Below are positions 35,159 through 46,000 of a stretch of 64,000 nucleotides of DNA, one piece after another (within the stretch, counting starts at the first letter, position 1; every line of letters begins with the position of its first letter). The position numbers were made by a program, and so were the translations under genes. The notes under the pieces were generated by a model. The model searched no databases. It was not told the origin of the DNA and saw only the letters and a program-made list of their open reading frames with translations. The stretch lies in NCBI GenBank assembly GCA_002104945.1, contig MCFH01000074.1:160177-224176 (forward strand). Direction: 5' to 3'. The stretch is from Piromyces finnis (lineage: Eukaryota > Neocallimastigomycota > Neocallimastigomycetes > Neocallimastigales > Neocallimastigaceae).

Positions 35159-37146
35159 ATGGGGGAAGTTCTCAATCTTCCCCTTCTAACTCCAAAATTG
35201 ATAATAACCAAACCCACAACATCAACAACATTAATGAGCAAATCTATATTGATGATACACGTGATTCCCATAAAACAAAAAAATTTCCAAATTCTAAAGA
35301 AAAATTCTCTAACCCTTTGGTGGATGATCCAATCAATGAAAATGATAAGGATTACGTTACACGTGATCACGTGACAAATACAGTCGATGATAAGGACATC
35401 GAAAACCTTATTTATGCATTCAAGAGAAAAAGTTCTGAAGAAAGTGATGAAAGTGATGATGAGGATCACGTGACTCAGTCGAAGAAAAAGAAACTTCGAG
35501 AAAATCCATTACCAATACACACAAAGGCCACTCAGATGAAAGAACAGCAAGAAATTCGTAATGAGAAAAATTCAAATTTTCATACCACTACTTCCCGCCT
35601 AGACATCTTAGACCCCTCGGTAATTGCAGGCAAGAATATTTCCTCTGCTAAGATGAAAAATAAAGAAACCAGAAATAAAAGAAGAATTGGTCCAGATATA
35701 TCAAGTAAACAGGACGAATTAGAAGAAGTTATAGATAGCAAAAAGTCTCCCAAAAGCAACTATTATGACTTCCTACGTTCTATTGTCATGTTGGGCAGAA
35801 ATAAAGAATATAATATTTTTGATGCCCTTAATAATACAAATGCTGGTATCTCTTTTGCACAATTACTTGCAGTCAGTCCTATCATCAGAAGACTTTGTGC
35901 CAAAGGTTTAAAGCTTGATCCAAATGACGTTCGGAAAATAAACGCCATTCAAAATATGGATCTTAATGATGATGATATTAATTCATTTATTAATATCATT
36001 AATGAAAATTATAATAATAAAAATAATGAAAACAATGATGATGCTGATAATGACAATGATGATGATATTATCAATATAGCAGATAACGAAATTAATGTCA
36101 TTAATAAAATCAACATTGCTTCTGTCATTGGCTCAATTGATAATAACATTGTCCGAGTTTTAGTAGATACTGGTTCTGATGTTAATGTTATTACTAAATC
36201 CTTCTTTAATTTAATATCAGCAAATTATAATATTACACATTTTAAGAGAACTTTCTTTAAATTAGCTAGCAAACAAGTTATTTCAACAAATCAAGCTGTT
36301 AATTTAACTCTTAAATTTGGTGATTTAAAAATCTATGCATTATTCTGGATTCTAGAAGATGAAGATTCATGTTATGATATTATATTAGGTCGTCAATCTC
36401 AAAAGAATCACCGATTATACATTGATCCTGATGATGACTCTCTCTTCATGAAAACTAATTCATCTCCTATTATGGTTGCTCGTCCCTCAAATTTTAAACA
36501 AAATAAAAATAATCTTTCAAATATTTCAATGATTCATTGTTTCAATCCATCAAATATTAATGAATCTCAATTTAATTCATTTAATAATAATATCAAAATT
36601 CAAAATTTTAATTCGACTTTTAACAATAAAAACAAACTTTTATATTCAATTAAATTTCGACATTTATTCAAATTTAAAAATAAATATTTTTATCCAAAAT
36701 ATCACATTTTTCATTCAAATTTCAGCAAATTTCCAAAAAGAATTAAAAACAATTCACTTATTAAATTTTCAATTAATAAGTCAAATCTTGTCGGCCGTGA
36801 TGAAGCAGAAAAAACGCCAATTATTCACGAAAAATGCCACAAAATCAAGATATATAAAAATAAAAGTAAAATTCTAAAATATAATCATTTGAATATTAAT
36901 ATTAACAGGAAATTAAAATCAAGAAAAAAGCGAAATAAACAAAATGATATAATCAAAAATTCATCAAATAATTCGTTTAAGAATATATATTTCAGTATAA
37001 TAAAAAGTGTAAAAGAAAGTATTTCAAATTCAATTATTTTCAATCTAAAAGATTATATCAAATCAGTAACTTCAATTTTAAAACGACATTATTTCGACAT
37101 ATTAAAATCAAAATTTCATCTATTTTCAAAGTTTAAAGAAAGATAA
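35149..37146 (+). CDS. element N protease ORF (read as a -1 extension of Gag)
   Basis: The frame is open from the slippery site; the first likely internal start is much later, so expression as Gag-Pro is expected. A long polar linker contains LDPSVIAGKNI, which parallels LDPSIIANKNI in element E's protease ORF and shows common ancestry. Acidic Asp/Asn runs precede the retroviral-type aspartic protease: active site VLVDTGSDVNVI near 36165 and the second motif YDIILGRQ near 36375. After the protease a Lys/Asn-rich tail of about 230 residues continues to 37146 where RT would be expected. It has no YxDD box or any RT, RNase H or integrase signature, and I do not recognise it. Confidence 0.82.
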   Translation, partial: FKLNGGSSQSSPSNSKIDNNQTHNINNINEQIYIDDTRDSHKTKKFPNSKEKFSNPLVDDPINENDKDYVTRDHVTNTVDDKDIENLIYAFKRKSSEESDESDDEDHVTQSKKKKLRENPLPIHTKATQMKEQQEIRNEKNSNFHTTTSRLDILDPSVIAGKNISSAKMKNKETRNKRRIGPDISSKQDELEEVIDSKKSPKSNYYDFLRSIVMLGRNKEYNIFDALNNTNAGISFAQLLAVSPIIRRLCAKGLKLDPNDVRKINAIQNMDLNDDDINSFINIINENYNNKNNENNDDADNDNDDDIINIADNEINVINKINIASVIGSIDNNIVRVLVDTGSDVNVITKSFFNLISANYNITHFKRTFFKLASKQVISTNQAVNLTLKFGDLKIYALFWILEDEDSCYDIILGRQSQKNHRLYIDPDDDSLFMKTNSSPIMVARPSNFKQNKNNLSNISMIHCFNPSNINESQFNSFNNNIKIQNFNSTFNNKNKLLYSIKFRHLFKFKNKYFYPKYHIFHSNFSKFPKRIKNNSLIKFSINKSNLVGRDEAEKTPIIHEKCHKIKIYKNKSKILKYNHLNININRKLKSRKKRNKQNDIIKNSSNNSFKNIYFSIIKSVKESISNSIIFNLKDYIKSVTSILKRHYFDILKSKFHLFSKFKER

Positions 37147-37480
37147 AACCACATTAAACATTTATATACAAATAATACGACAATTACATTACAAAAATAT
37201 ATAAAAACACAAAAATATTTACACTACGACATTTAACAAAATTTCACTTCATTTTTTTTATTTCTCTTTGAAAAAAAAAATTTTATTAATAAAAATTTTC
37301 AAATTTTTCATCATTTTTTTTATAAACCTTATTTTATATTATTTTTATCATATATATAGAAAAAAAAAAATTTAAATTTTTAAATATTTAGTATAAAAAT
37401 ATCAAAAACTTATATATTTATTATTATTTATGAATATTTTTATCAGCTACCACTAAGTCGTATCTTAGGGGAGGAAATCT
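37147..37480 (+). other. element N 3' untranslated region and polypurine tract
   Basis: AT-rich region with A and T runs, ending in CTTAGGGGAGGAAATCT against the 3' LTR. That purine run is a good plus-strand primer. Confidence 0.75.
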
Positions 37481-38102
37481 TGATAAATAATAATTATAAA
37501 TATATTATACATTTGATATTAGTAGAAATTTTTATTATAAAATAATTATTAAATAATTTTATATAGTTTATTATAAAAATATAATTTACATAAAATCAAA
37601 TATTTTATAAATTTATATATTTGATTGGGTTAAATTATAAAAATAATTTTTATTATAAAGAATAATAATAATTTTTAGTAGAAAATGAGAAGACTTAGAT
37701 TACTAATAATAAGTTAAATTTTAATAATAGTTAATATAATTAATTAGTGAATACATAATAATATTTAAAAGACAAAAAATAAGTTTTTATATAATAAAAA
37801 TTATTGTTAAAAAGAGCGTAAGAACAATAAATAAAAGAAAATATAAAAACGAAATTAAACTTGTCTAATTTGTAATTATTGTGTTAATAATAAATAATAT
37901 TTTATAGAATAAATCTGGTGTTATTATTCTATATAAATATTATTAAAATAATAAAACTATTAAAATTATAAAATAACTTAAAATAAATTAATAAAACTAG
38001 TAGATATTGTTAAAGCTCGTACAATAGCTGTCGAGATAAAACAATATAAGATAACAGAAGAAGTAGTTAAAAAGTTGTAATATAACTACCAATCCGTTAT
38101 CA
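37481..38102 (+). repeat. element N 3' LTR
   Basis: 622 bp; partner of 33582-34203. Confidence 0.95.
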
Positions 38103-38106
38103 ATAT

Positions 38107-38722
38107 TGATACAATATTTTTATAAAGTAACATAAAATAATATTTATTTGTTTTTAGGACTAAGCAAGTGGGAATAGTATAAAGTAATATATTCTAACAA
38201 AGAAAATTAACTAAGAATAATTTATTGTAAAATTATAATAACACTAAAACTAGAATAATAATATTTGTTTTTTTTTTATAATATATATTTTTTTTTCTTT
38301 ATTTATTAATAAATATTTTAAGAGGTTTATAAGTAAAATTAAGAATAAGAATAAAATACTAAGATTTAATATCTTTAATAAAAATATAGAATTATTCAAC
38401 TAAATAATAATTCTCTTCCAAAAAAAATAATAATATAATAAAATAAAATAATCCTAAAAGTTTTACTTATTCTTTTTTTTTTATAACTTATTTTTATCTT
38501 TCCTAATTAACGTCTTTTTCTTTATAATATTTTTTTTTCTTTTTTTTCTATATCTATTTCTATCAACTCCGCTATAATACTATTATTAATTATATTACAT
38601 TGAATAAATTCTTGTACATATTTAATTACATTACTTAAATGTAAGAATTAAATTATTATTATAATTTAACCTATTTTCACCTATAATTTATTATTTCTTA
38701 TTTTTATAGTAACAACGTATCA
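38107..38722 (-). repeat. element E 3' LTR
   Basis: 616 bp; partner of 58685-59303. Confidence 0.94.
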
Positions 38723-39478
38723 AGACGCCCTCACTTAGTCTAGACTTCGTCCCCTGAAGTCCAGCTTAGTGTTCTTGTCATAATACCTTGAATTAATATT
38801 AAAGTTATTTTATTATTTTTTTTTATTATATTATATTATATTATATCATTTTATATTATATTATATTATATTATATTGTACTATTTATCTAAAAATGTCC
38901 TATAAATTATCTTAAAAATATAATTTAAATTTTTCTAATATTTTATATATAAAAAAATTTTTTTTTTTTTTTTTTTTTTTTTTAGGTAAGTTAACTGAAT
39001 ATTAATAACTATATAATTTATATATTATAATTTGATGTAACTATAATCTAATGATTATTATTATTATTTTTTTTTTTATATATTCATATTCTTATATATA
39101 TATATTTTTCTATTATTTTATTATTTATATATTTTTATATATTTATATATTTATTTATTCTTATGTTAATGAAATTTAAACAAACCATTTTTAAAATGTG
39201 ATCTGAAATTTGAATTTGGAAATTTTAATTTGAAATTTGAATGGATTTCATCAGGATTAAAAAAATGATTTTCAGGATGTTGTGATTATATATATATTAT
39301 TTGTTCTATGTATTCTCATTCATATCTTCTTCTTCCGTACGTATTACCATTTTATTCTATTAATATTGAATTTTAAATAAAAAAATTTTTTTTTTTATTT
39401 ATTTATTTTATTATTATTATTATTATCATCATTATTTTTTTTTTTTTTTTTTTATTATTATTATAATTTTTTTTTTAA
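38723..39478 (-). other. element E 3' untranslated region
   Basis: Contains a TTATA pentamer microsatellite at about 38825-38880 and long T runs at 38956-38983 and 39434-39452. Minus-strand GTGAGGGCGTCT next to the LTR is a weak purine tract. No gene is seen. Confidence 0.6.
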
Positions 39479-42400
39479 TTATAATTCCTCGTCTAGATTA
39501 ATTTCTGTTATATAAGGAATAACATTTTTTAAATGAATATTCCTTTCTGCAATTTCCTTTGTGATTGGATCACAAACGGTTACAGTATTTAATTCCCTTT
39601 TTACAATTTCTAAAGGTCCTGTAAAGAACGGGTCTAGTTTCCTCCTATTAAATACTTTTACAAGAATTAAGTCTCCAGGTTTGTAATCACTTTTCATTCT
39701 TTTAATTTGTTTACGGCGATCTTCCCATAGTCTATTTGCCGTTTCAATATTTTTTATAGCTTCTCTTATCCATTGATCATGAGTAATAAATTTCCGTAGC
39801 CAATATTCATCTTCATTTTCTAATTCATTCTTCTTTTCAATATTGATTGATAATTCGAAGGGTTGTAAATCTCTTCTTCCGTACAGTAGTTCAAAACTAC
39901 TGTGTTTCGTAACTTCACTTTTACATGTCCTTAAGGCCCAAAGTGCACTGTAAAGAGTTTCGTCCCATTCGTCATATTTTTCCCCTAATAGTCGTAAGTA
40001 TTTTCCTATTTCACGATTCCTATTTTCTACTTCACCATTAGATGCAGGGTGGTAAGTAGTAATGTAATGGACATAAACATCATGTAGGTCTAAGAAGGCT
40101 TTTGTTTTATCAGAAGTAAACTGCGGTCCGTTGTCCGTTACTAATATTTCAGGTATCCCATGTCTAGAAAAAACCTGTTTCAAGAATTTTATTACGTCTT
40201 CTGATTCAGCTGACTTTAAGGGTTCAGCTTCTACCCATTTAGTTAAGTAATCTACTAATACTATAATATATTTGTTTTTATTTTTTGTAATAGGTAGAGG
40301 ACCTATTAAATCTAAGCCTACTCTTGAAAATGGATAACTGGGAGGGGTAGCAATATCTTCTGAATATTTGTTTAATGATTGAGGCCTACAGGTTTGACAT
40401 CTATGGCAACACTTAATATAATTTATTATATCACTTTTCATATTTTTCCAATAATAACATTTTTTTAATCTATTATAGGTTTTATAAACACCTTCATGAC
40501 CAATCTGATGAGCATCCTTTATTAAATTTGCTTTCAGGTTAGTATCATCAATAATTTTTCTTAATATATCTCCTTGCTTATAGTATTTTGCATCATCCAG
40601 CTCAATAATTCTTGTATTTATAAATTCTCTCATATAATTATTAAGACTATCATTATCATTAGTATTATAAGTTATATTAATTGTTTCATAATTATCATTA
40701 TTATTATCATTTTTAGAGTTTTCTCCTTCTTTTACTGTATCCAGTCTTGATAATGCGTCTGCAATCACGTTTTTTCTCCCTTCCTCAAATTGAACTTCCA
40801 CGTTCAATATACTTAATTCAGTTACCCATTTGAGATGGCGACTATTGGTAGGTTCCCTTTTTTTAAATATACTAACCAACGGTTTGTGGTCAGTAATAAC
40901 AGTAGTAACCATTGAGTTACCTGTTATAAAAGATTTAAACTTTTTTACACAGTGAAATACAGCTTTACCTTCCAAGTCGGTAATGCTGTAATTAGCTTCA
41001 GAAGTTGACAAGGACCTACTTTCGAAATAAAGGGGAAGTTCATCGTTATTCTCGTTCTTTTGCAATAATACACCGCCTAAACCATCTCTTGAGGCGTCTG
41101 TCCTGATAATGAAAGGTTTGGAATAGTCTGGGGAGGAAAGAATAGGAGCTACCATTAACCGGTTTTTTAATTCTTCAAAAGAAATAGTACAATCATCAGT
41201 CCAAATGAAAGGTACGTCTTTTTTTAGTAAATTAAATAAAGGTTTAGCGATCTGAGCAAATTTGTTAATAAATTTTCTATAATATCCAATAGCTCCGAGG
41301 AAGGATTTTAATTGTGTTACATTTTTCGGTGGGACCCAATTATTAATAACACGTATTTTATCTGGAATTGGTGAGATACCATCAATTGTAAGTATATGAC
41401 CTAGTAGTTCAACTTTTGTTTTAAAGAAATCACATTTTTCAATATTAATTTTTAATTTGTTATTTAATAAAATTTGAAAGACTTTAGAAAGATGATTTAT
41501 GTGGGATTCAACTGAATCTGAGAAAATAACTAAATCATCTATGTACACGAACATGCAGGATCCGATAAGGTCAAAAAATATCCTGTTCATTTCACGCTGA
41601 AATGTAGCAGGGGCGTTACATAATCCAAAAGGCATGACCTTGAAGTTGTAATTGCCAAACATCGTGGTGAAAGAAGTTTTGTCTTTATCCTTGGGATCCA
41701 TAGGGATTTGATGATATCCCGAAAATAAATCAATAGTGGAAAGAATTTTTGAATTTTTATTAATAAAAGTAAGTATCTCGTCAATTAAAGGTAATGCATA
41801 AGAATCTTTTAATGTTATATTATTTAACTGACGATAATCAACACACATTCTCCATTTTCTATTCTTTTTAGGAACTAAAACCACAGGAGATGCCCAAGAA
41901 GAACTGGAAGGTTCAATCAATCGGTTTTTAATTAGCTTTGATAATTCACCTTTCAAAGCTTCCATTTGGGATTTAGAGAGTCTATAAGCACGTTGCTTAA
42001 TTGGTTGTGAATTTGGAATCAATTCAATTTTATGTGGAAATAAATTGGATCCACCTAAATCATCTGTACTAACAGCAATTACCTCCTTATACTTTTGGAA
42101 TAGTTCAACGGTTTCTGCTTTAACTTCAATCGGTACCGTATTAATTATTTCATTGATTAAATTTTCTTTTAAATTCACATTATTACCATTATTAAAATTA
42201 TCTACCTTATTGACAGTGATCGTTAATAGAATAGGTTCCTCGCATTCAGTAGTATTCTCATTCACAGTGGAGGTTGGTTGGATATCGTAAGTGAGGTCTG
42301 CTAATTTCAAGTAATTTCCATTATCATCAATATGATATAAACAATCACTCACTAAATTAATATCAAATCTATTTCTTTTTAACGAATCTACACCAAGTAA

Positions 42401-42490
42401 TATATCAAATAGATCATCCTTCTCAATTACCCTAAAGTAGTCGTTGAAAGTAATATTACCAATGGAAATGTTTAAATCATAAATCTCAGT
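39479..42490 (-). pseudogene. element E Pol: end of protease, RT, RNase H, integrase
   Basis: Continues in frame from the protease fragment at 57160-55885 when element J is removed; the apparent ATG at 42496 is made by the insertion junction. Order: protease second half (DILLGVDSL), RT ([42 protein letters not shown] near 41540), RNase H (RTDASRDGLGG near 41095, TDHKPLVSIF, ADALSR near 40755), integrase zinc finger (HQIGHEGVYKTYNRL...CHRCQTC near 40510), core D, D, E (VGLDLIGPLP, TDNGPQFTSD, NGEVENRNREIG) and RRKLDPFFTGPLEIV near 39640. All catalytic residues are present, so this part is intact though separated from its start. It uses the older QPIKQRAYRLS RT type, unlike the chromodomain elements here. 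Confidence 0.9.
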
Positions 42491-42507
42491 ATCCATGCAA
42501 TGAATAC

Positions 42508-43003
42508 TGTAAAAGGTTTATTATAATATTAGTTAATAGGTTATTAAATTAGTTAATTAAGTTAGTTATTACCTCTCTATACGAGTTAATAACTAAATAA
42601 AGTTTTATAAAAAATAATAAAAGAAGGAAAATAAATATTATAACACTAAAATAAATATAAACACTTATATAAATATTTTATGAAATAACTTTTACTTAAA
42701 TAATTATATTTTAATTATATCTTTTATTTATTAATTATAATTATCTACATTAATTATTATTATAGTTATTAATTTACTTTAATACTAACGCTAAAGTATT
42801 TAACGTTAGTTTTGACTATACTATTTAACTATATGAGTTTATTTTCTTTACCACTTGATTGGGTAAAGCAAATAAACTTCCTATTTAATTAATAACCATT
42901 AATATATGGTTATGCATATATTTGGCCAATAAATGGTGACCAGAATATATGGTTTCAATTGAAATATTTGTGGGCAAACTTATGGCCACAAATATTTCTT
43001 ACA
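42508..43003 (-). repeat. element I 3' LTR
   Basis: 496 bp; no difference seen from 48868-49363. Confidence 0.96.
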
Positions 43004-43024
43004 ATGCCCCCCTAAGGAGAAAAC

Positions 43025-46000
43025 CTAGGCAGGGTTTTGGACACTAACCATGAATTCCTGGTAGCATTTATCTTGAAATTCCTTGAGTAGCTTATCATAG
43101 TGGGAGTTCTTGTCAATGATATCGGCATCAACCCACTCTTGTCTAAAGTCACTAAAGGTAGCTAAGTATTGGTAGTTATCCTTCTTTCTTCTGGCATTCA
43201 TGATTTTGATAATTTTCTGGTAGCCCACTGGTGCAGGTGTTAGTTCTTCAGGTTTGTTATGGTAGGGTTCAAGTTCACTGATGTGAAACACAGGGTAGAC
43301 ATTGGGGAAAGGTGACTTGCTGATATCTAACCGGTAGTTGAGCTTGCTTTCATCAATTCCAATAACCTTGAAGGGACCGTACTTTCTTGCTTGTAGCTTG
43401 TAGAAGGGAAGAGGGTTGTAATTTTCTGGTTTTCTTAACCACACCAAATCCAGGAGCCTAATTTTAGGGTAGTTAAGTTCTCTTCTATGGTCCAAATGGT
43501 CTAAGAACCGTGTTCTTGATATGTCCAACATGTGCTTTAAGTTACCTAAGTTGTGAGCGAAGCTATCTAATATAGGAGCTTCACCAAGTGAGTGGACAAG
43601 TTCTGAGTCTTGAGGGTTCATATGTACCTGGTAGTTATACAAGGCTAGGAATGGGGACTGCTTAGTAGAACTGTGCACTGCATTATTATAACAGAACTCA
43701 GCTAAGTACAAGTACTTCAACCATTCGTCGTCATCAAAGGTCTTCACAAAGCATCTAAGGTACATACTTACGTAGGAGTTGTTACGTTCTACCTGACCAA
43801 CTGTTTCATGATGGCCAGTAGTAGCAAGGTTTACTTCTACGCCAAAGAACCCCATAATGTCCTTCCACAACTTACTAGTGAACTGGACACCACGATCCGT
43901 AGTAACCGATCTGGGACAACCATGTAACTTGAATACATGTTGTAAGTATGCTAAGGCTGTCTCTTTAGCAGTAGGCATACTCCTAAATCCCACTAAGTGT
44001 ATCATCTTGGTTAACTTATCGCTACAAACCATGATACAACCTCTTCTAGTGACTTCTGGGGGTTCTGAGGGACTACTACCTGGTTTTCTACGTTCCTTAA
44101 TAGGTAGGTCCGTCAGGAAGTCAATTTCTACTTCTTGCCAAGGTAAGTCTGTAACTTTTACCCTAGCAGCGCTACCGTACGGCTTGTGTCTGTTGTCCTT
44201 TTGGGTACAACATATGGTACAAGCTTTAATATATCCCGCAATGTCATCCTTCATTTTTGGCCAGTAGTAGTTTCTGGCTATCAGGTCATAAGTTTTATCT
44301 TTTCCCAGATGACCTGCTGTTTCACTATCGTGGTTAAGTTTTATGATTGTTTCCCTTAACACCTTTGGTACATATGTACGTTCTGGTGCATCCTTTCTAA
44401 CAATCAACCCATTAACCATCAACCACTTCTTTTTGATGAGCTTGTGGCCTCGTTTTGCGTCAAGACCATCTCTAATTTCCCTAGCAAGCTCATCCGTGTT
44501 GTAAGCTTGTTTCAGTTCTCCCACAAAGCTTACTTCTAACACCGCATAGCACTCTTCTTCCACGGGTGGAAATTCTTTTACCTGTTCAGGTCGAAGGAGG
44601 CTAGCTTTTTCCATCTCCAGTTGTACCTGTTCTGGAGATACCATTCTTGATAGGATATCGGCTCTACCATTCATTTTCCCTGGCCGATATATTATTTCGA
44701 AGTTGTATGCAGCAAACAGCTCTTGCCATCTTGCCTGTCTTGCTGTCAACAACTGTGGTTTTGTGGCGAACAGGAGATTCCTATGGTCACTATATACTAG
44801 GACCTTATGTTTCGCACCCATTAACAGGTGTCGCCACTCGATGAAAGCATTCCTAATAGCCAACAACTCCTTTTCCGTGATGGAGTAGTTGATTTCTGCT
44901 TTCGTAAGCTTCTTGGAATAGTAATACACAGGGTGTAATTCGTTGTCATCGCCTAGTTGTGATAGTACACCACCCACCGCGTAGTTACTAGCGTCGCACT
45001 CCACTATGAACTGACGGTCATGGTCAGGATATGCTAATACTGGTGGAGACAACAGCATTTCTTTTAACTTCTCGAACGCCTGGATGCGTTCTTCATTCCA
45101 CAGGAACTGTACCTTTTTGGACGTCATAGCATATAACGGCCTTGCTATCTTAGAGAAGTCCTTTATAAACTTCCTATAATAGTTGCAGAATCCAAGGAAT
45201 GACTGTAGTTCTTTAATGTTGGTTGGTTGTGGCCAACTTGCTACAGCTTTTAACTTTTCTGGGTCGGTTTTAATACCATATTTTCCAACTACATGACCCA
45301 GGAATGCAAGTTCTTCCTTGTGGAACTCACACTTCGCCAACTTAGCTACTAGACGATTATCTATTAGCTTTTGTAGGACTCTTTTTACATGCCCTACATG
45401 CTCTTCAAGTGACTTGGAGTAGATGATGATATCATCCAAGTACACTTGACAGCAATCATTGATTTCCTCTGCCAGCACCGTATTAATGAACCCTTGGAAC
45501 GTGGCAGGAGCATTAGTCAACCCAAATGGCATCACTAGATATTCATAATGCCCAAACTTGGTTGAGAATGCCGTCTTGTATTCGTCACCTTCACGAATAC
45601 GCACGAGGTTGTAGGCAGACTTCAAATCCAACTTGGAGAAGATAGTCGCGCCTTTCATAGCCTCAAACACTTGACTGATGAGTGGTAAGGGAAAGGAGTT
45701 ACGCACTGTTACCTTATTAAGACGCCTATAATCAGTACATAATCGTCTTTCACCACTCTTTTTGGGCACGAATAACACAGGATAACCTGCAGGACTTTCT
45801 GACTTCCTGATGAAGCCTTTTGCCAGGTTTTCCTCTATATATTCCTTCAGTGCTTTTTCCTCTTCTGGATTGAAGGGATATATAGGCCCTTTATGAAGAC
45901 TAGCATCCGGCTCCAGGTCGATCTTACAGTCGTAAGGACGGTGTTCTGGTAGCTGGTTAGCTATTTCTTCATTAAATGCTTCTTTGAAATTGTGGTAGTA

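Larger units (their letters stand above)
33582..38102 (+). mobile_element. element N: non-autonomous Gag-Pro LTR retrotransposon
   Basis: LTRs are 33582-34203 and 37481-38102, both 622 bp and seemingly identical (TGATAAATAATAATT...CCGTTATCA). Flanking ATAT is at 33578-33581 and 38103-38106. The 3.3-kb interior has a tRNA-type primer site (TGGTGGAGAACC, 2 nt after the LTR), gag, a protease-containing ORF in the -1 frame, and a polypurine tract (AGGGGAGGAAATCT) ending at the 3' LTR. There is no RT, RNase H or integrase and no room for them. Identical LTRs mean it moved recently, so enzymes must have come from elsewhere. Element E next door shares primer site, LTR ends, TSD and frameshift design. 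Confidence 0.93.

Noticed and set aside
39479-42496. Element E pol as an independent gene starting at ATG 42496
   Set aside because: The ATG arises at the junction with element J's LTR; the frame continues upstream in 57160-55885 when J is removed.
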